The notes under the pieces: generated by a model
Database searches by the model: none
The model's input: only the letters and a program-made list of their open reading frames with translations
What the model was told of the DNA's origin: nothing
Origin: CAWCUZ01 sp963798795
GTDB lineage: Bacteria > Acidobacteriota > Vicinamibacteria > Vicinamibacterales > SCN-69-37
DNA length: 64,000 bases
Assembly: GCA_963798795.1 (NCBI GenBank)
Contig: CAWCUZ010000001.1
Span: 248,001 to 312,000, forward strand
Direction: 5' to 3'
Part shown: piece by piece, positions 30,677-39,334 of the stretch
How the letters are laid out: each line of letters begins with the position of its first letter
Position numbering within the stretch: the stretch's first letter is position 1
Translations under genes and position numbers: made by a program

Positions 30677-31732
30677 ATGAGGGCCATCCTGCTCGCCGGA
30701 GGCAAGGGCACGCGCCTGAGGCCGTTGACGCTCCACACGCCGAAGCCGGTCGTGCCGATCTTCGACCGGCCGTTCCTCCAGTACCAGATCGACCTGCTGC
30801 GGCAGGTGCCCGAAATCGACGAAATCGTCCTGAGCCTCAACTACCAGCCGCGCCGGATCGAGGAGGTCTTCGGCGACGGCGCAGACCTCGGCGTCCACCT
30901 CCGCTACGTCGTCGAGGCGACGCCGCTCGGCACGGGCGGCGCCATCAAGTTCGCCGCCGGGGAAAGCCGCGATCCGCTGGTGGTCTTCAACGGCGACGTC
31001 CTGACCGCGGTCGATCTGCCGGCGGTCATCAAGCTCCACCGCGACCGCGGCGCCAAGGCGACGATCGTCCTGACCCCGGTCGACAACCCCTCGGCCTACG
31101 GGCTGGTCGAAACCGACGAGAACGGCAACGTGCGGGCGTTCCTCGAAAAGCCTTCGGCGGATCAGATCCGCTGCGACACCATCAACGCCGGCATCTACGT
31201 GCTCGAGCCGGAGACGCTCGAGCGGATCCCGCGCGACACGACGTTCTCGATCGAGCGCGGCTACTTCCCGTCCCTGGTCGCCAACGAGGAGACGTTCGTG
31301 GCGTACGTCTACCGCGGCTACTGGATCGACATCGGCACGCCCGACAAGTACCGCCAGGCCCATCGCGACGTCATGGATGGGCGTTTCGCGGCGCCTCCGT
31401 TCGCCGGCGCGACCGGCGCGGCGCTCGTGTCGCCGGACGCGCGGATTGACGAAGGCGTGACGATCGACGGGCCCTGCTTCATCGACCGCGGCGCCGTCGT
31501 CAAAGCGGGAGCACGCATCGGGCCGTACACCGTCGTCGGGCGCCACTGCCACATCGCCGAGGATGCCTCGGTCGAGGGCGCCATCCTCTGGCCCAACACC
31601 TGGATCGACCGCGAGGCACGCCTCGGGGCCGCGATTGCCGGACGCCACTGTCACTTCGGCCGCAGCGTGCAGATCGGCGACGGCACGGTCTTCGGAGACA
31701 AGTCGGTTCTGACGGACTGCTCCAGAGCCTGA
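30677..31732 (+). CDS. sugar-1-phosphate nucleotidyltransferase (mannose-1-P guanylyltransferase-like)
   Basis: 351 residues, frame intact. The pyrophosphorylase signature ILLAGGKGTRLRPLTLHTPK opens the protein. VVFNGDVL holds the metal-binding Asp, and FLEKPSADQI and INAGIYVLEPETLE complete the Rossmann-like domain (about 1-240). A left-handed beta-helix with hexapeptide-like repeats follows (GVTIDGPCFIDRGAVVKAGA). Likely makes GDP-mannose or a related NDP-sugar, paired with the phosphomannomutase downstream. Confidence 0.88.
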   Translation: MRAILLAGGKGTRLRPLTLHTPKPVVPIFDRPFLQYQIDLLRQVPEIDEIVLSLNYQPRRIEEVFGDGADLGVHLRYVVEATPLGTGGAIKFAAGESRDPLVVFNGDVLTAVDLPAVIKLHRDRGAKATIVLTPVDNPSAYGLVETDENGNVRAFLEKPSADQIRCDTINAGIYVLEPETLERIPRDTTFSIERGYFPSLVANEETFVAYVYRGYWIDIGTPDKYRQAHRDVMDGRFAAPPFAGATGAALVSPDARIDEGVTIDGPCFIDRGAVVKAGARIGPYTVVGRHCHIAEDASVEGAILWPNTWIDREARLGAAIAGRHCHFGRSVQIGDGTVFGDKSVLTDCSRA

Positions 31733-31740
31733 GCGATCGG

Positions 31741-31796
31741 GGATTCGAGGAATCAAGGAATCAAGGAATCAAGGATTCAAGGAATCGAGGATTCGA
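31741..31796. repeat. 8-bp tandem repeat (GGAATCAA/GGATTCGA), seven units
   Basis: Seven head-to-tail 8-bp units fill the gap between the nucleotidyltransferase and the phosphomannomutase. The units alternate between GGAATC and GGATTC, so neighbouring units are partly self-complementary and can form small hairpins. Confidence 0.92.
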
Positions 31797-31806
31797 GAAC
31801 CACGCG

Positions 31807-33161
31807 ATGATTGATCCCGCCATCTTCAAGGCCTACGACGTCCGGGCCCTCTATCCGGGCGAACTGAACGAGGCGATTGCGCGCGATATCGGACGCGGGT
31901 TCGTCGCCTACCTGGGCGCGAAGCGGATTGCGGTGTCGCGAGACATGCGGGTGTCGTCGCCGTCGCTGGCGGCGGCGTTCATCGAGGGCGCGCGCGCTCA
32001 GGGCGCCGATGTCGTCGACTTCGGGCTGGCGGCGACCGACATGCTGTACTTCGCCGTGGCGAGCGAGGGATTCGAAGGCGGCGCCCAGATCACGGCCTCG
32101 CACAATCCGAAGCAGTACAACGGCGTCAAGATGGTGCGCGAGGGCGCGCTGCCGCTGTCGGGCGATGCGGGGATCGGCGAGATCCGCGACATGGTCGTGC
32201 GACGGCCGGTTGCCGGCGCCTGCCGCGCGGCCCGGCGGCTACGAGCAGCGCAGCATGCTCGACGCGTACGTCGAGCGCGTGATGGGCGTCATCCATCCCC
32301 CGCTCATCCGGCCGTTCAACGTGGTGCTCGATGCGGGCAGCGGCATGGCCGGGCTGGTGGCGCCGCGGCTGTTCGATCGGCTGCCCTGCCGCACCACGCG
32401 CCTGTGCTTCACGATCGACGGCACGTTCCCTACCCACGAGGCGAATCCGCTCATCGAAGAGAACCGCCGCGACATCGTCGGCGCGCGTCGTTGCCGAGGG
32501 CGCCGACATCGGCATCGCCTGGGACGGCGATGCGGACCGCTGCTTCTTGATCGACGGCACCGGCGCGTTCATCGCGGGCGACTTCGTGACGGCGCTCCTC
32601 GCCGAGGCCTTCCTGCTGAAGGAGCCCGGCTCGAAGATCGTCTACGACGTGCGCGCGAGCCATGCCGTCAGGGACACCGTGGCGCGCTACGGCGGCACGG
32701 CCCTGATGAATCGCGTCGGGCACGCGTTCATCAAGCGCCGCATGCGCGAGGAAGATGCCGTGTTCGGCGGCGAGGTCACCGGGCACTACTACTTCCGCGA
32801 CTACTTCTACGCCGACAACGGCTTCATCCCGGCCTTGCTGATGCTGGAGCTCATGTCCACCAAGGGCCAGACGCTGCACGAGCTGCTGGCGCCGTTCCGC
32901 GACACGTACTTCATCTCTGGAGAAATCAACACGCGCGTGAGCGACATGACGGCCGTCGACGCGAAGCTCGCCGCGATCGCCGCGCGCTACGCCGACGGCA
33001 CAACCTACACGCTCGACGGGTTCTCGGTCGAGTATCCGGACTGGCACTTCAACGTGCGGGCCTCGAACACCGAACCCCTGCTGCGGCTCAATCTGGAAGC
33101 TGTCACGGCGGAGCTGATGGCCCGGAAGCGCGACGACGTCCTCGGCGTGATCAGAGGCTGA
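31807..33161 (+). CDS. phosphomannomutase/phosphoglucomutase
   Basis: About 450 codons. FKAYDVRALYPGELNE at the N-terminus; ITASHNPKQYNGVKM holds the phosphoserine; WDGDADRCFLID is the metal loop; GGEVTGHYYFRD is the sugar loop and RASNTEPLLRLNLE the phosphate loop. All four active-site elements are present. Two base shifts (near 32205 and 32487). Works with the upstream nucleotidyltransferase in mannose-nucleotide supply for glycans. Confidence 0.93.
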
Positions 33162-33206
33162 CGGCGGCCGCGCCCTGGCCCGTCCTGCTATGATCAGCGG
33201 CTGCGG

Positions 33207-33280
33207 GCGGGCTTAGCATAGTGGTAATGCTCTGGCTTCCCAAGCCAGCTAGACGGGTTCGATTCCCGTAGCCCGCTCCA
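33207..33280 (+). tRNA. tRNA-Gly (anticodon CCC)
   Basis: 74 bases including an encoded CCA. Acceptor stem GCGGGCT/AGCCCGC, D arm GCA..TGC, anticodon stem CTGGC/GCCAG with loop TTCCCAA (anticodon CCC), and T arm ACGGG-TTCGATT-CCCGT are all paired. TATGAT at 33189-33194 is a plausible -10 box directly upstream. Confidence 0.95.
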
Positions 33281-33316
33281 GCCGGCCTCCAATGCGCCCG
33301 CGCGTCTGCCTGGAGC

Positions 33317-34498
33317 CTAGAGCGGACCGCGGGTGGCGCGCGTCAGGTTGCTGATCTGCAGGTCGAACCCGTTGGGCGACGTCGTGTGGTAGCTCTTGTA
33401 CCGCGTCTGGTGGATGTCGCCCGTGTTGCCGGTGTCTTCCCTGGCCGTCAGGCCCCGCTTCGTGAGCTCCGCTTTCACCGCATCCGGATCGAACGGCGTG
33501 ATGCCGAAGGAGATGTGCCCGATTCCCGACGGTCTTGGCGGCATGATCGGGCCGGGTGTTCCGTCCGCCCCGGCGCGGCCGCGCCCGAAGTTCGGATCGA
33601 GCGAGTTCCCGCCGCGGATGAGCGCGTCGCCGACGTCGCCGATCTGCACCTGATTCAGGCTGCCTTCGTCCACGCCCGGCTTCCACCCCAGCAAGGCGGC
33701 ATAGAACGCGACGCTCGTTTTGTAGTCGGCCACCTCGAACGAGATGTGATCCAGCCAGACGGTCTTCCAGTTCGTGGATTCGAACGGCGCGGCCACGCCG
33801 ACGCTTCCCGCGGCGGGCTGCCGACGCCGGTTCCTGGCGTTGCCGTTGCTGATCTGGAGATCGAAGCCGCCCGGCTCCTTCACATGAAAACTCTCGAAGC
33901 CGATCTTCGGGTCGTGGTCCTCGATCGGGTCCAGCCCGCGCTTCTCGAGTTCCGCCCGGACTTTGCTGGCGTCCCACGGCGTGATGCCCCAGCAAAACCC
34001 GGTCATCACCGACTGGCGCGGCGCGCGCCCGCCGCCACGCCCGCCGCCCCGGCCGCCGCCTCTGGCCGGCGGCGTCGCGCCCCCGGCGCCGGACGGGGTC
34101 GCGGCTGCCGCGCCCGGCGCGGGCGTCGGGGGCTGGTATCCGCCTTTGATCACGAACCCGCCCCAGTCACCGATGTCCAGCACGGCCTGACTGCCGTCGT
34201 CACTGCGGATCTTCCAGTTCATGAGGGCCGCGAAATACGCGGCTTCCTTCTTGTAGTCCGCGGCCTGCATGGAGAAGTAGTCGAGCAGGACCGTCTTCCA
34301 GCCCGTGGGCTCGAACGGGAGGTCGGCCGGCGTGGGGTTGCAGCGCGGAAGGCTGGCATTGGCCCCGCCGCACGTGCCCTGCGCCAGCGCCGCCGCCGGA
34401 CGCACGAGGGCGGCGATGCCGAGCGTCCGAAGCAGTTGCCGGCGGGACAGGTGCCCGCGGTCGAAATCGCGAAACAGGTTTCCCAGCGCGTCGCTCAT
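33317..34498 (-). CDS. Tat-exported protein with two VOC (glyoxalase-like) domains
   Basis: 393 residues, frame intact. A twin-arginine signal (LSRRQLLRTLGIAALV, ending ALAQ) is followed by two VOC-type halves of similar sequence. The first is GWKTVLLDYFSMQAADYKKE through GFESFHVKEPGGFDLQISNG. The second is NWKTVWLDHISFEVADYKTS through YKSYHTTSPNGFDLQISNL. They are separated or interrupted by a Gly/Arg-rich linker (ARGGGRGGGRGGGR). VOC metalloenzymes include dioxygenases and lyases; the reaction is unknown, and metal ligands cannot be assigned with confidence. Confidence 0.85.
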   Translation of the reverse strand: MSDALGNLFRDFDRGHLSRRQLLRTLGIAALVRPAAALAQGTCGGANASLPRCNPTPADLPFEPTGWKTVLLDYFSMQAADYKKEAAYFAALMNWKIRSDDGSQAVLDIGDWGGFVIKGGYQPPTPAPGAAAATPSGAGGATPPARGGGRGGGRGGGRAPRQSVMTGFCWGITPWDASKVRAELEKRGLDPIEDHDPKIGFESFHVKEPGGFDLQISNGNARNRRRQPAAGSVGVAAPFESTNWKTVWLDHISFEVADYKTSVAFYAALLGWKPGVDEGSLNQVQIGDVGDALIRGGNSLDPNFGRGRAGADGTPGPIMPPRPSGIGHISFGITPFDPDAVKAELTKRGLTAREDTGNTGDIHQTRYKSYHTTSPNGFDLQISNLTRATRGPL

Positions 34499-34578
34499 GG
34501 CAGTCTCCTCGGAACTCGGCGGAGTATAAACGATGGCCCCGAAGGCTGGTAGCATATCGACGTTCCCAGGAGGACGCC

Positions 34579-35427
34579 GTGCGTGCACCCAGGTCGTTCG
34601 TCCGGCTGTTGGCCGCGGCCATGTGCCTGCCGGTCGCGGGTCTCGTGCTCGAGGCGCAGCGCGGCGGCGGCGCTCCCCCGCGTCCGCCGCTCGTGCCCGT
34701 CACGGCCAGCTCGCTCGCGACGCATCCTCTCAGCTACGTTGGCCGGACCGTGACCATGATGGGCGTCGTGGTGCAGCAGCTGTCCCCGACGACCTTCACC
34801 ATCGATCAGGGCCAGACGACCACGCTGCCCCTGCCGGTCCTGGTCGTCGCGCCAACGCTCGCCGCTCCGCCCTCGCCCAACGCCTACGTCAGCGTCATCG
34901 GCCCTGCCGTGCTGTTCGATCCGGACGATCCGAGTGCGCTCAAGGACTATTCGCTCGACCTCTCGGCGGAGGTCGCTGCCAGGTTCCGCGGACACCCGGC
35001 CGTGCTGGCGACGTCCGTGATCGCGGCTGACCTGACGGACCTGGCGAAGAAGCCGATTCCGCCGATGACCCCCGAAGAGGAGGCGTTCAGCGGCATCATG
35101 AAGAAGGTCAGCCCGGCGGCCACGGCGCTTCGTACCGGTGTCAGCGCGTCGGACGGTGCGGCGGCGCACGACCGGGCCGCGGAGCTGAAGGGGCTGTTTA
35201 CGGCCGCCCAGGCATTCTTCAACAAACGGGGCATCGCGGACGCCGAGGGCTGGGCGGGCGAAGCGATCGCGCTCGCCGCCACCATCGACGCGGCCGCCGG
35301 GGCCTCGAAGTGGCCGGAAGCGACGGCTGCGGCAGACAGCCTGAATCGCCTCTGCACGGCCTGTCATGCCGCCCACCGTGAGCGGCTCGACGACGGGACC
35401 TACCGGCTGAAAGGTGCTCGATATTGA
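34579..35427 (+). CDS. exported protein with OB-fold-like domain and C-terminal heme c motif
   Basis: 282 residues, frame intact. A signal peptide (FVRLLAAAMCLPVAGLVLEAQ) is followed by a beta-rich domain (PLSYVGRTVTMMGVVVQQLS, reminiscent of an OB fold), then a helical C-terminal part ending RLCTACHAAHRERL. A single CxxCH near the C-terminus of a four-helix segment is typical of cytochrome c' and related class II cytochromes. A periplasmic electron-transfer or gas-binding role is inferred. Start GTG 34579 has AGGAGG upstream. Confidence 0.7.
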   Translation: MRAPRSFVRLLAAAMCLPVAGLVLEAQRGGGAPPRPPLVPVTASSLATHPLSYVGRTVTMMGVVVQQLSPTTFTIDQGQTTTLPLPVLVVAPTLAAPPSPNAYVSVIGPAVLFDPDDPSALKDYSLDLSAEVAARFRGHPAVLATSVIAADLTDLAKKPIPPMTPEEEAFSGIMKKVSPAATALRTGVSASDGAAAHDRAAELKGLFTAAQAFFNKRGIADAEGWAGEAIALAATIDAAAGASKWPEATAAADSLNRLCTACHAAHRERLDDGTYRLKGARY

Positions 35428-35475
35428 ACGCCGGCGGTGTAGGCTGTTGCTGACACGATTTTTCGGAGGGCTGGA

Positions 35476-37923
35476 ATGAGGGGGCGTCTGATCGCCGTGG
35501 CGGTGGGGGTGCTGTGCGCGGCCGTGTCGATGCGGGCTCGGCTGGCCGGCCTCAATCCGGGCGACATGGCGGTTCCCGCCACGGTGTCCGCGGCAGCCTC
35601 CGCACCGGTGCCGATGTCCTACGGAGTGCAGAACGACGTCATCCAGGAATTCTGCATCGGCTGCCACAACGACATTGACCTGAAGGGCGAACTGTCGCTC
35701 GACGCGTTCGACGCGGCGCACGCGGCTGACACGGCGCCGACCGCCGAAAAGATGATCCGGAAGCTCAGGGCCGGCCTCATGCCGCCGAAGGCCGCGCCGC
35801 AGCCCGACCCGGCCACGCGCTTCGCGCTGGCGTCGGCGCTGGAGGCTTCGCTCGACGCCGCGGCGAGCCGGCCCAATCCCGGCCATCGGCCGTTCCAGCG
35901 GTTGAACCGCGCGGAGTACACGGCCGCGATTCAGTCGCTCTTCGGCATCGACATCGACGTGTCCGCCTATCTGCCGGCCGACACGATCAGCGCCGGCTTC
36001 GACAACATCGCCGACGTGCAGATGCCCTCCGCGACGACCATGCAGGGCTACCTGCGCGCGGCGTCCTACGTGAGCCGCGCGGTGCTCGGCGATCCGTCCG
36101 CCGACACGAGCTCGACGACGTACGACGTGCCGCGCACGATGTCCCAGAAGGATCGGATCGAGGGCGCGCCGTTCGGCACGCGCGGCGGCATGGTGGTCAC
36201 CCACAACTTCCTGGCCGACGGCCGCTACACCTTCCAGATGCTGCTGCACGGCGAGCCGCAGGGCGAGCTCTACGCGCGGACGGCGCGCAGCATGACGATG
36301 GAAGTGGCGATCGACGGCGCGCGCGTTGCGCTCGTGCCCGTGAACCGCTGGATCAGCGAGTCGTCGCCGCAGGGCCTGATGGTGGAGACCGATCCGGTGT
36401 TCGTCGCCGCCGGCCCGCACAACGTCGCCGCCACGTTCCTCCGTGAGTTCGAGGGCGAGGAGGACGATCTCATCAAGCCCATCAACCACACGCTCGCCGA
36501 CACGAACATCGGCATCGGCTACGGCGTGACGACGGTGGGGCATCTGCGCAGCCTGGCCATCGTCGGGCCGGACAAGGCGACGGGGGTCACGGACAACCCG
36601 ACGCGCCAGCGCGTGCTCATCTGCCGTCCGGCGACGCCGGCCGAGGCGCCGGCCTGCGCCAGGCGCATCGTCGAGCGCCTCGTCACCGAGGCGTACCGCC
36701 GCCCGGCGACGCCGCAGGACGTCGCGGAACTGATGCCGCTCTACACCCAGGGCGCGGCGAAGGGATTCGAGGCGGGCCTCCGCGAGGTGCTGCAGGGCGT
36801 GCTGTCGAGCCTGCACTTCGTCTTCCGCGTGGAGACGGCGCCGCCGGGCGTCGAGCCCGGCGAGGTCTACCGGATCAGCGACGTGGATCTGGCCTCGCGT
36901 CTGTCGTTCTTCCTGTGGGGCACGATCCCCGATCGGCCGCTCATCGACGCCGCCGCGGCCGGCACGCTCTCGCAACCGGCCGTGCTCGAGGGCCAGGTGC
37001 ACCGCATGCTGGCCGACCCGCGGTCCATCGCGTTGTCCACGCGCTTCGCCGCGCAGTGGCTGCGCCTGCAGGATCTGCAGAAGGTCGAGCCGGACGCGCT
37101 CGACTATCCCTACTACGACGAGATCCTCGCGGCCTCGATGGCGCGCGAGACGGAGCTGTTCTTCGATCACCTGGTCCGCGCCGACCGGCCGATGACGGAG
37201 CTGCTGACCGCCGACTACACGTTCCTGAACGAGCGGCTGGCCGGTCACTACGGCATCCACGACGTGGCCGGTCCGGAGTTCCGGCAGGTCTCGTATCCGG
37301 ACGACATCCGCCGCGGCATCCTCGGCCATGGCAGCATCCTGACGCTCACGTCCCACGGCGATCGCACGTCGCCGGTGCTGCGCGGCAAGTGGATCCTGGA
37401 GGTGCTGCTCGGCACGCCGCCGCCGCCGCCCCCGCCCAACGTCCCCGTGCTCGAAAAGACGGAAGCGTCGAAGGACGGGCATTTCCTTTCGGTGGCCGAA
37501 CAGATGGCGATGCATCGCGCCAGCCCGGCATGCCGCTCCTGTCACGTCGTGATCGATCCGATCGGGCTCGCGCTCGATCACTTCGACGTCACCGGCGCCT
37601 GGCGCATCAAGGATCGCGGCGTGCCCGTCAACAGCGCGGGCGAGCTGTATGACGGCACCAGGATCGACGGCGCGGCGGGGCTGCGTGACGCGCTGCTGCA
37701 GCGCGGGGACGTGCTCGTGTCGCATTTCACCGAGATGCTGATGGCCTACGCGGTGGGCCGTCGCGTCGAGTACTTCGACATGCCGTCGATTCGCGCGATC
37801 GTGCGCCACGCGGCGCCCCGCGGCTACCGGATGTCCGACCTGATTCTCGGTGTGATCGACACGCCGGCCTTCCAGACCGCACGCGAGGACCCGCCCGATG
37901 CGAACGCCCCGGGCAAGCAGTAG
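35476..37923 (+). CDS. exported di-heme DUF1587/DUF1592/DUF1588/DUF1585 protein
   Basis: 815 residues, frame intact, with an N-terminal signal. A first heme motif CIGCHND lies near residue 60. HRPFQRLNRAEYTAAIQSLFG is the DUF1587 start. The DUF1592 region around 440-560 includes YRISDVDLASRLSFFLWGT, DUF1588 includes RRGILGHGSILTLTSHGDRTS, and a second heme motif CRSCHVVIDPIGLALDHFD is followed by DUF1585. The family is widespread in Planctomycetes, Verrucomicrobia and Acidobacteria and has no established biochemical function. Next to its usual DUF1552 partner. Confidence 0.88.
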   Translation: MRGRLIAVAVGVLCAAVSMRARLAGLNPGDMAVPATVSAAASAPVPMSYGVQNDVIQEFCIGCHNDIDLKGELSLDAFDAAHAADTAPTAEKMIRKLRAGLMPPKAAPQPDPATRFALASALEASLDAAASRPNPGHRPFQRLNRAEYTAAIQSLFGIDIDVSAYLPADTISAGFDNIADVQMPSATTMQGYLRAASYVSRAVLGDPSADTSSTTYDVPRTMSQKDRIEGAPFGTRGGMVVTHNFLADGRYTFQMLLHGEPQGELYARTARSMTMEVAIDGARVALVPVNRWISESSPQGLMVETDPVFVAAGPHNVAATFLREFEGEEDDLIKPINHTLADTNIGIGYGVTTVGHLRSLAIVGPDKATGVTDNPTRQRVLICRPATPAEAPACARRIVERLVTEAYRRPATPQDVAELMPLYTQGAAKGFEAGLREVLQGVLSSLHFVFRVETAPPGVEPGEVYRISDVDLASRLSFFLWGTIPDRPLIDAAAAGTLSQPAVLEGQVHRMLADPRSIALSTRFAAQWLRLQDLQKVEPDALDYPYYDEILAASMARETELFFDHLVRADRPMTELLTADYTFLNERLAGHYGIHDVAGPEFRQVSYPDDIRRGILGHGSILTLTSHGDRTSPVLRGKWILEVLLGTPPPPPPPNVPVLEKTEASKDGHFLSVAEQMAMHRASPACRSCHVVIDPIGLALDHFDVTGAWRIKDRGVPVNSAGELYDGTRIDGAAGLRDALLQRGDVLVSHFTEMLMAYAVGRRVEYFDMPSIRAIVRHAAPRGYRMSDLILGVIDTPAFQTAREDPPDANAPGKQ

Positions 37924-37932
37924 GAGAGCGAC

Positions 37933-39324
37933 ATGATCCTGACCGGTAAGCACCTGTCCCGGCGCACGGCGCTCAAAGGCCTGGGCGCCACGATCGGGCT
38001 TCCGCTGCTCGACGCCATGCTCCCGGTGCATCGGCTGTTCGCGCAGTCGGCCGCCGGCGCGGCGAGCCGCACGCGGCTCGTCTGCATCGAGCAGGTGCAC
38101 GGCGCCGCGGGGTGCAGCCCGTTCGGCGCCGAGAACTTCCTGTGGAATCCCAGGGAGACCGGCTCGACCTACGACCTCACGGGAAGCAGCCTCAGCCCGA
38201 TGGAGCCCTTCCGCAAGTACATGACCATCGTCAGCAACACCGACGCACGGATGGCGGAAGCGATGTCGCCGCCCGAAGTCGGCGGCGACCACTTCCGGTC
38301 GAGCGCGGTGATGTACACACAGACGCATCCGAAGCAGACGGAAGGCTCCGACGTGCACGTGGGCACGTCGCTCGATCAGTACTACGTGCAGCGCTTCGGC
38401 CAGGACACGGCGATTCCGTCCCTGCAGCTCAGCATCGAGCCCGTGGACCAGTCGGGCGGGTGCGCCTACGGCTACGCGTGCGTCTACACCGACACCATCA
38501 GTTGGGCGGCGCCGGACGAGCCCCTGCCGATGGTGCGCGACCCGCGCATGGTCTTCGAGTTGCTGTTCGGCGCCGGCGGCACGGTCGAGCAGCGCGCCGA
38601 GCGCCGCGCGACGGACAAGAGCATTCTCGACCTGCTGACGGTGCAGATGGCCGGTCTCCGCCGCTCCGTCAGCCTGAGCGACCGCCGCCGGCTCGACCAA
38701 TACGCCACGAACATCCGCGAGGTGGAGCAGCGCATCCAGCGCATCGAGGCGAGAAACCTGAGCGGCGAGTCGCGCGAGCTGCCCACCGCGCCCGCGGGCG
38801 TGCCGGATTCGTTCGAGGAGCACGTGAAGCTGATGTTCGACCTGCAGGTGCTCGCCTTCATGTCGGACACGACGCGCGTGTTCTCGTTCAAGATCGGGCG
38901 CGACGGCTCGGGCCGCGTCTATCCCGACAGCGGCGTCGGGACGGGCTTCCACAACGCGTCGCATCATGGCGCCGCGGAAAAGTCGATTCGCGCGTTCGCC
39001 GCGATCAACCAGTACCACGTGTCGATGCTGCCCTACTTCCTCGAAAAGCTGCACGACGCGACCGAAGGCGACGCGACCCTCCTCGACAGGACGCTCATCT
39101 TCTACGGCTCGCCGATGGCCAACGGGAACGTGCACAACCATCGCAACTGCCCGCTCATCATCCTGGGCGGCGGCAACGGCGCGCATCAGGGCGGCACGCA
39201 CGTGAAGGCCAAGGACGACACGCCCATGGCCAACGTGATGATGACGATGATGCACCGCCTCGGATTGGACGACATCACGACGTTCGGCGACAGCACAGGC
39301 GAGTTCTCGTTCGCCACCGCGTAG
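37933..39324 (+). CDS. Tat-exported DUF1552 protein
   Basis: 463 residues, frame intact. The twin-arginine signal LSRRTALKGLGATIGLPLLD is strong. The body matches DUF1552: RLVCIEQVHGAAGCSPFG, MEPFRKYMTIVSNTDARM, VGTSLDQYYVQRFG, then DRTLIFYGSPMANGNVHNHR near the end. The alkaline-phosphatase/sulfatase-like fold has been suggested for this family, but no reaction is known. Starts nine bases after the DUF1592 gene with AGGAG upstream, so they are co-translated. Confidence 0.88.
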   Translation: MILTGKHLSRRTALKGLGATIGLPLLDAMLPVHRLFAQSAAGAASRTRLVCIEQVHGAAGCSPFGAENFLWNPRETGSTYDLTGSSLSPMEPFRKYMTIVSNTDARMAEAMSPPEVGGDHFRSSAVMYTQTHPKQTEGSDVHVGTSLDQYYVQRFGQDTAIPSLQLSIEPVDQSGGCAYGYACVYTDTISWAAPDEPLPMVRDPRMVFELLFGAGGTVEQRAERRATDKSILDLLTVQMAGLRRSVSLSDRRRLDQYATNIREVEQRIQRIEARNLSGESRELPTAPAGVPDSFEEHVKLMFDLQVLAFMSDTTRVFSFKIGRDGSGRVYPDSGVGTGFHNASHHGAAEKSIRAFAAINQYHVSMLPYFLEKLHDATEGDATLLDRTLIFYGSPMANGNVHNHRNCPLIILGGGNGAHQGGTHVKAKDDTPMANVMMTMMHRLGLDDITTFGDSTGEFSFATA

Positions 39325-39334
39325 GAGCACGACG

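Noticed and set aside
33281..33316. Possible terminator after tRNA-Gly
   Set aside because: A weak GGCCTCCA/TGGAGCC pairing has a large loop and no T-run.
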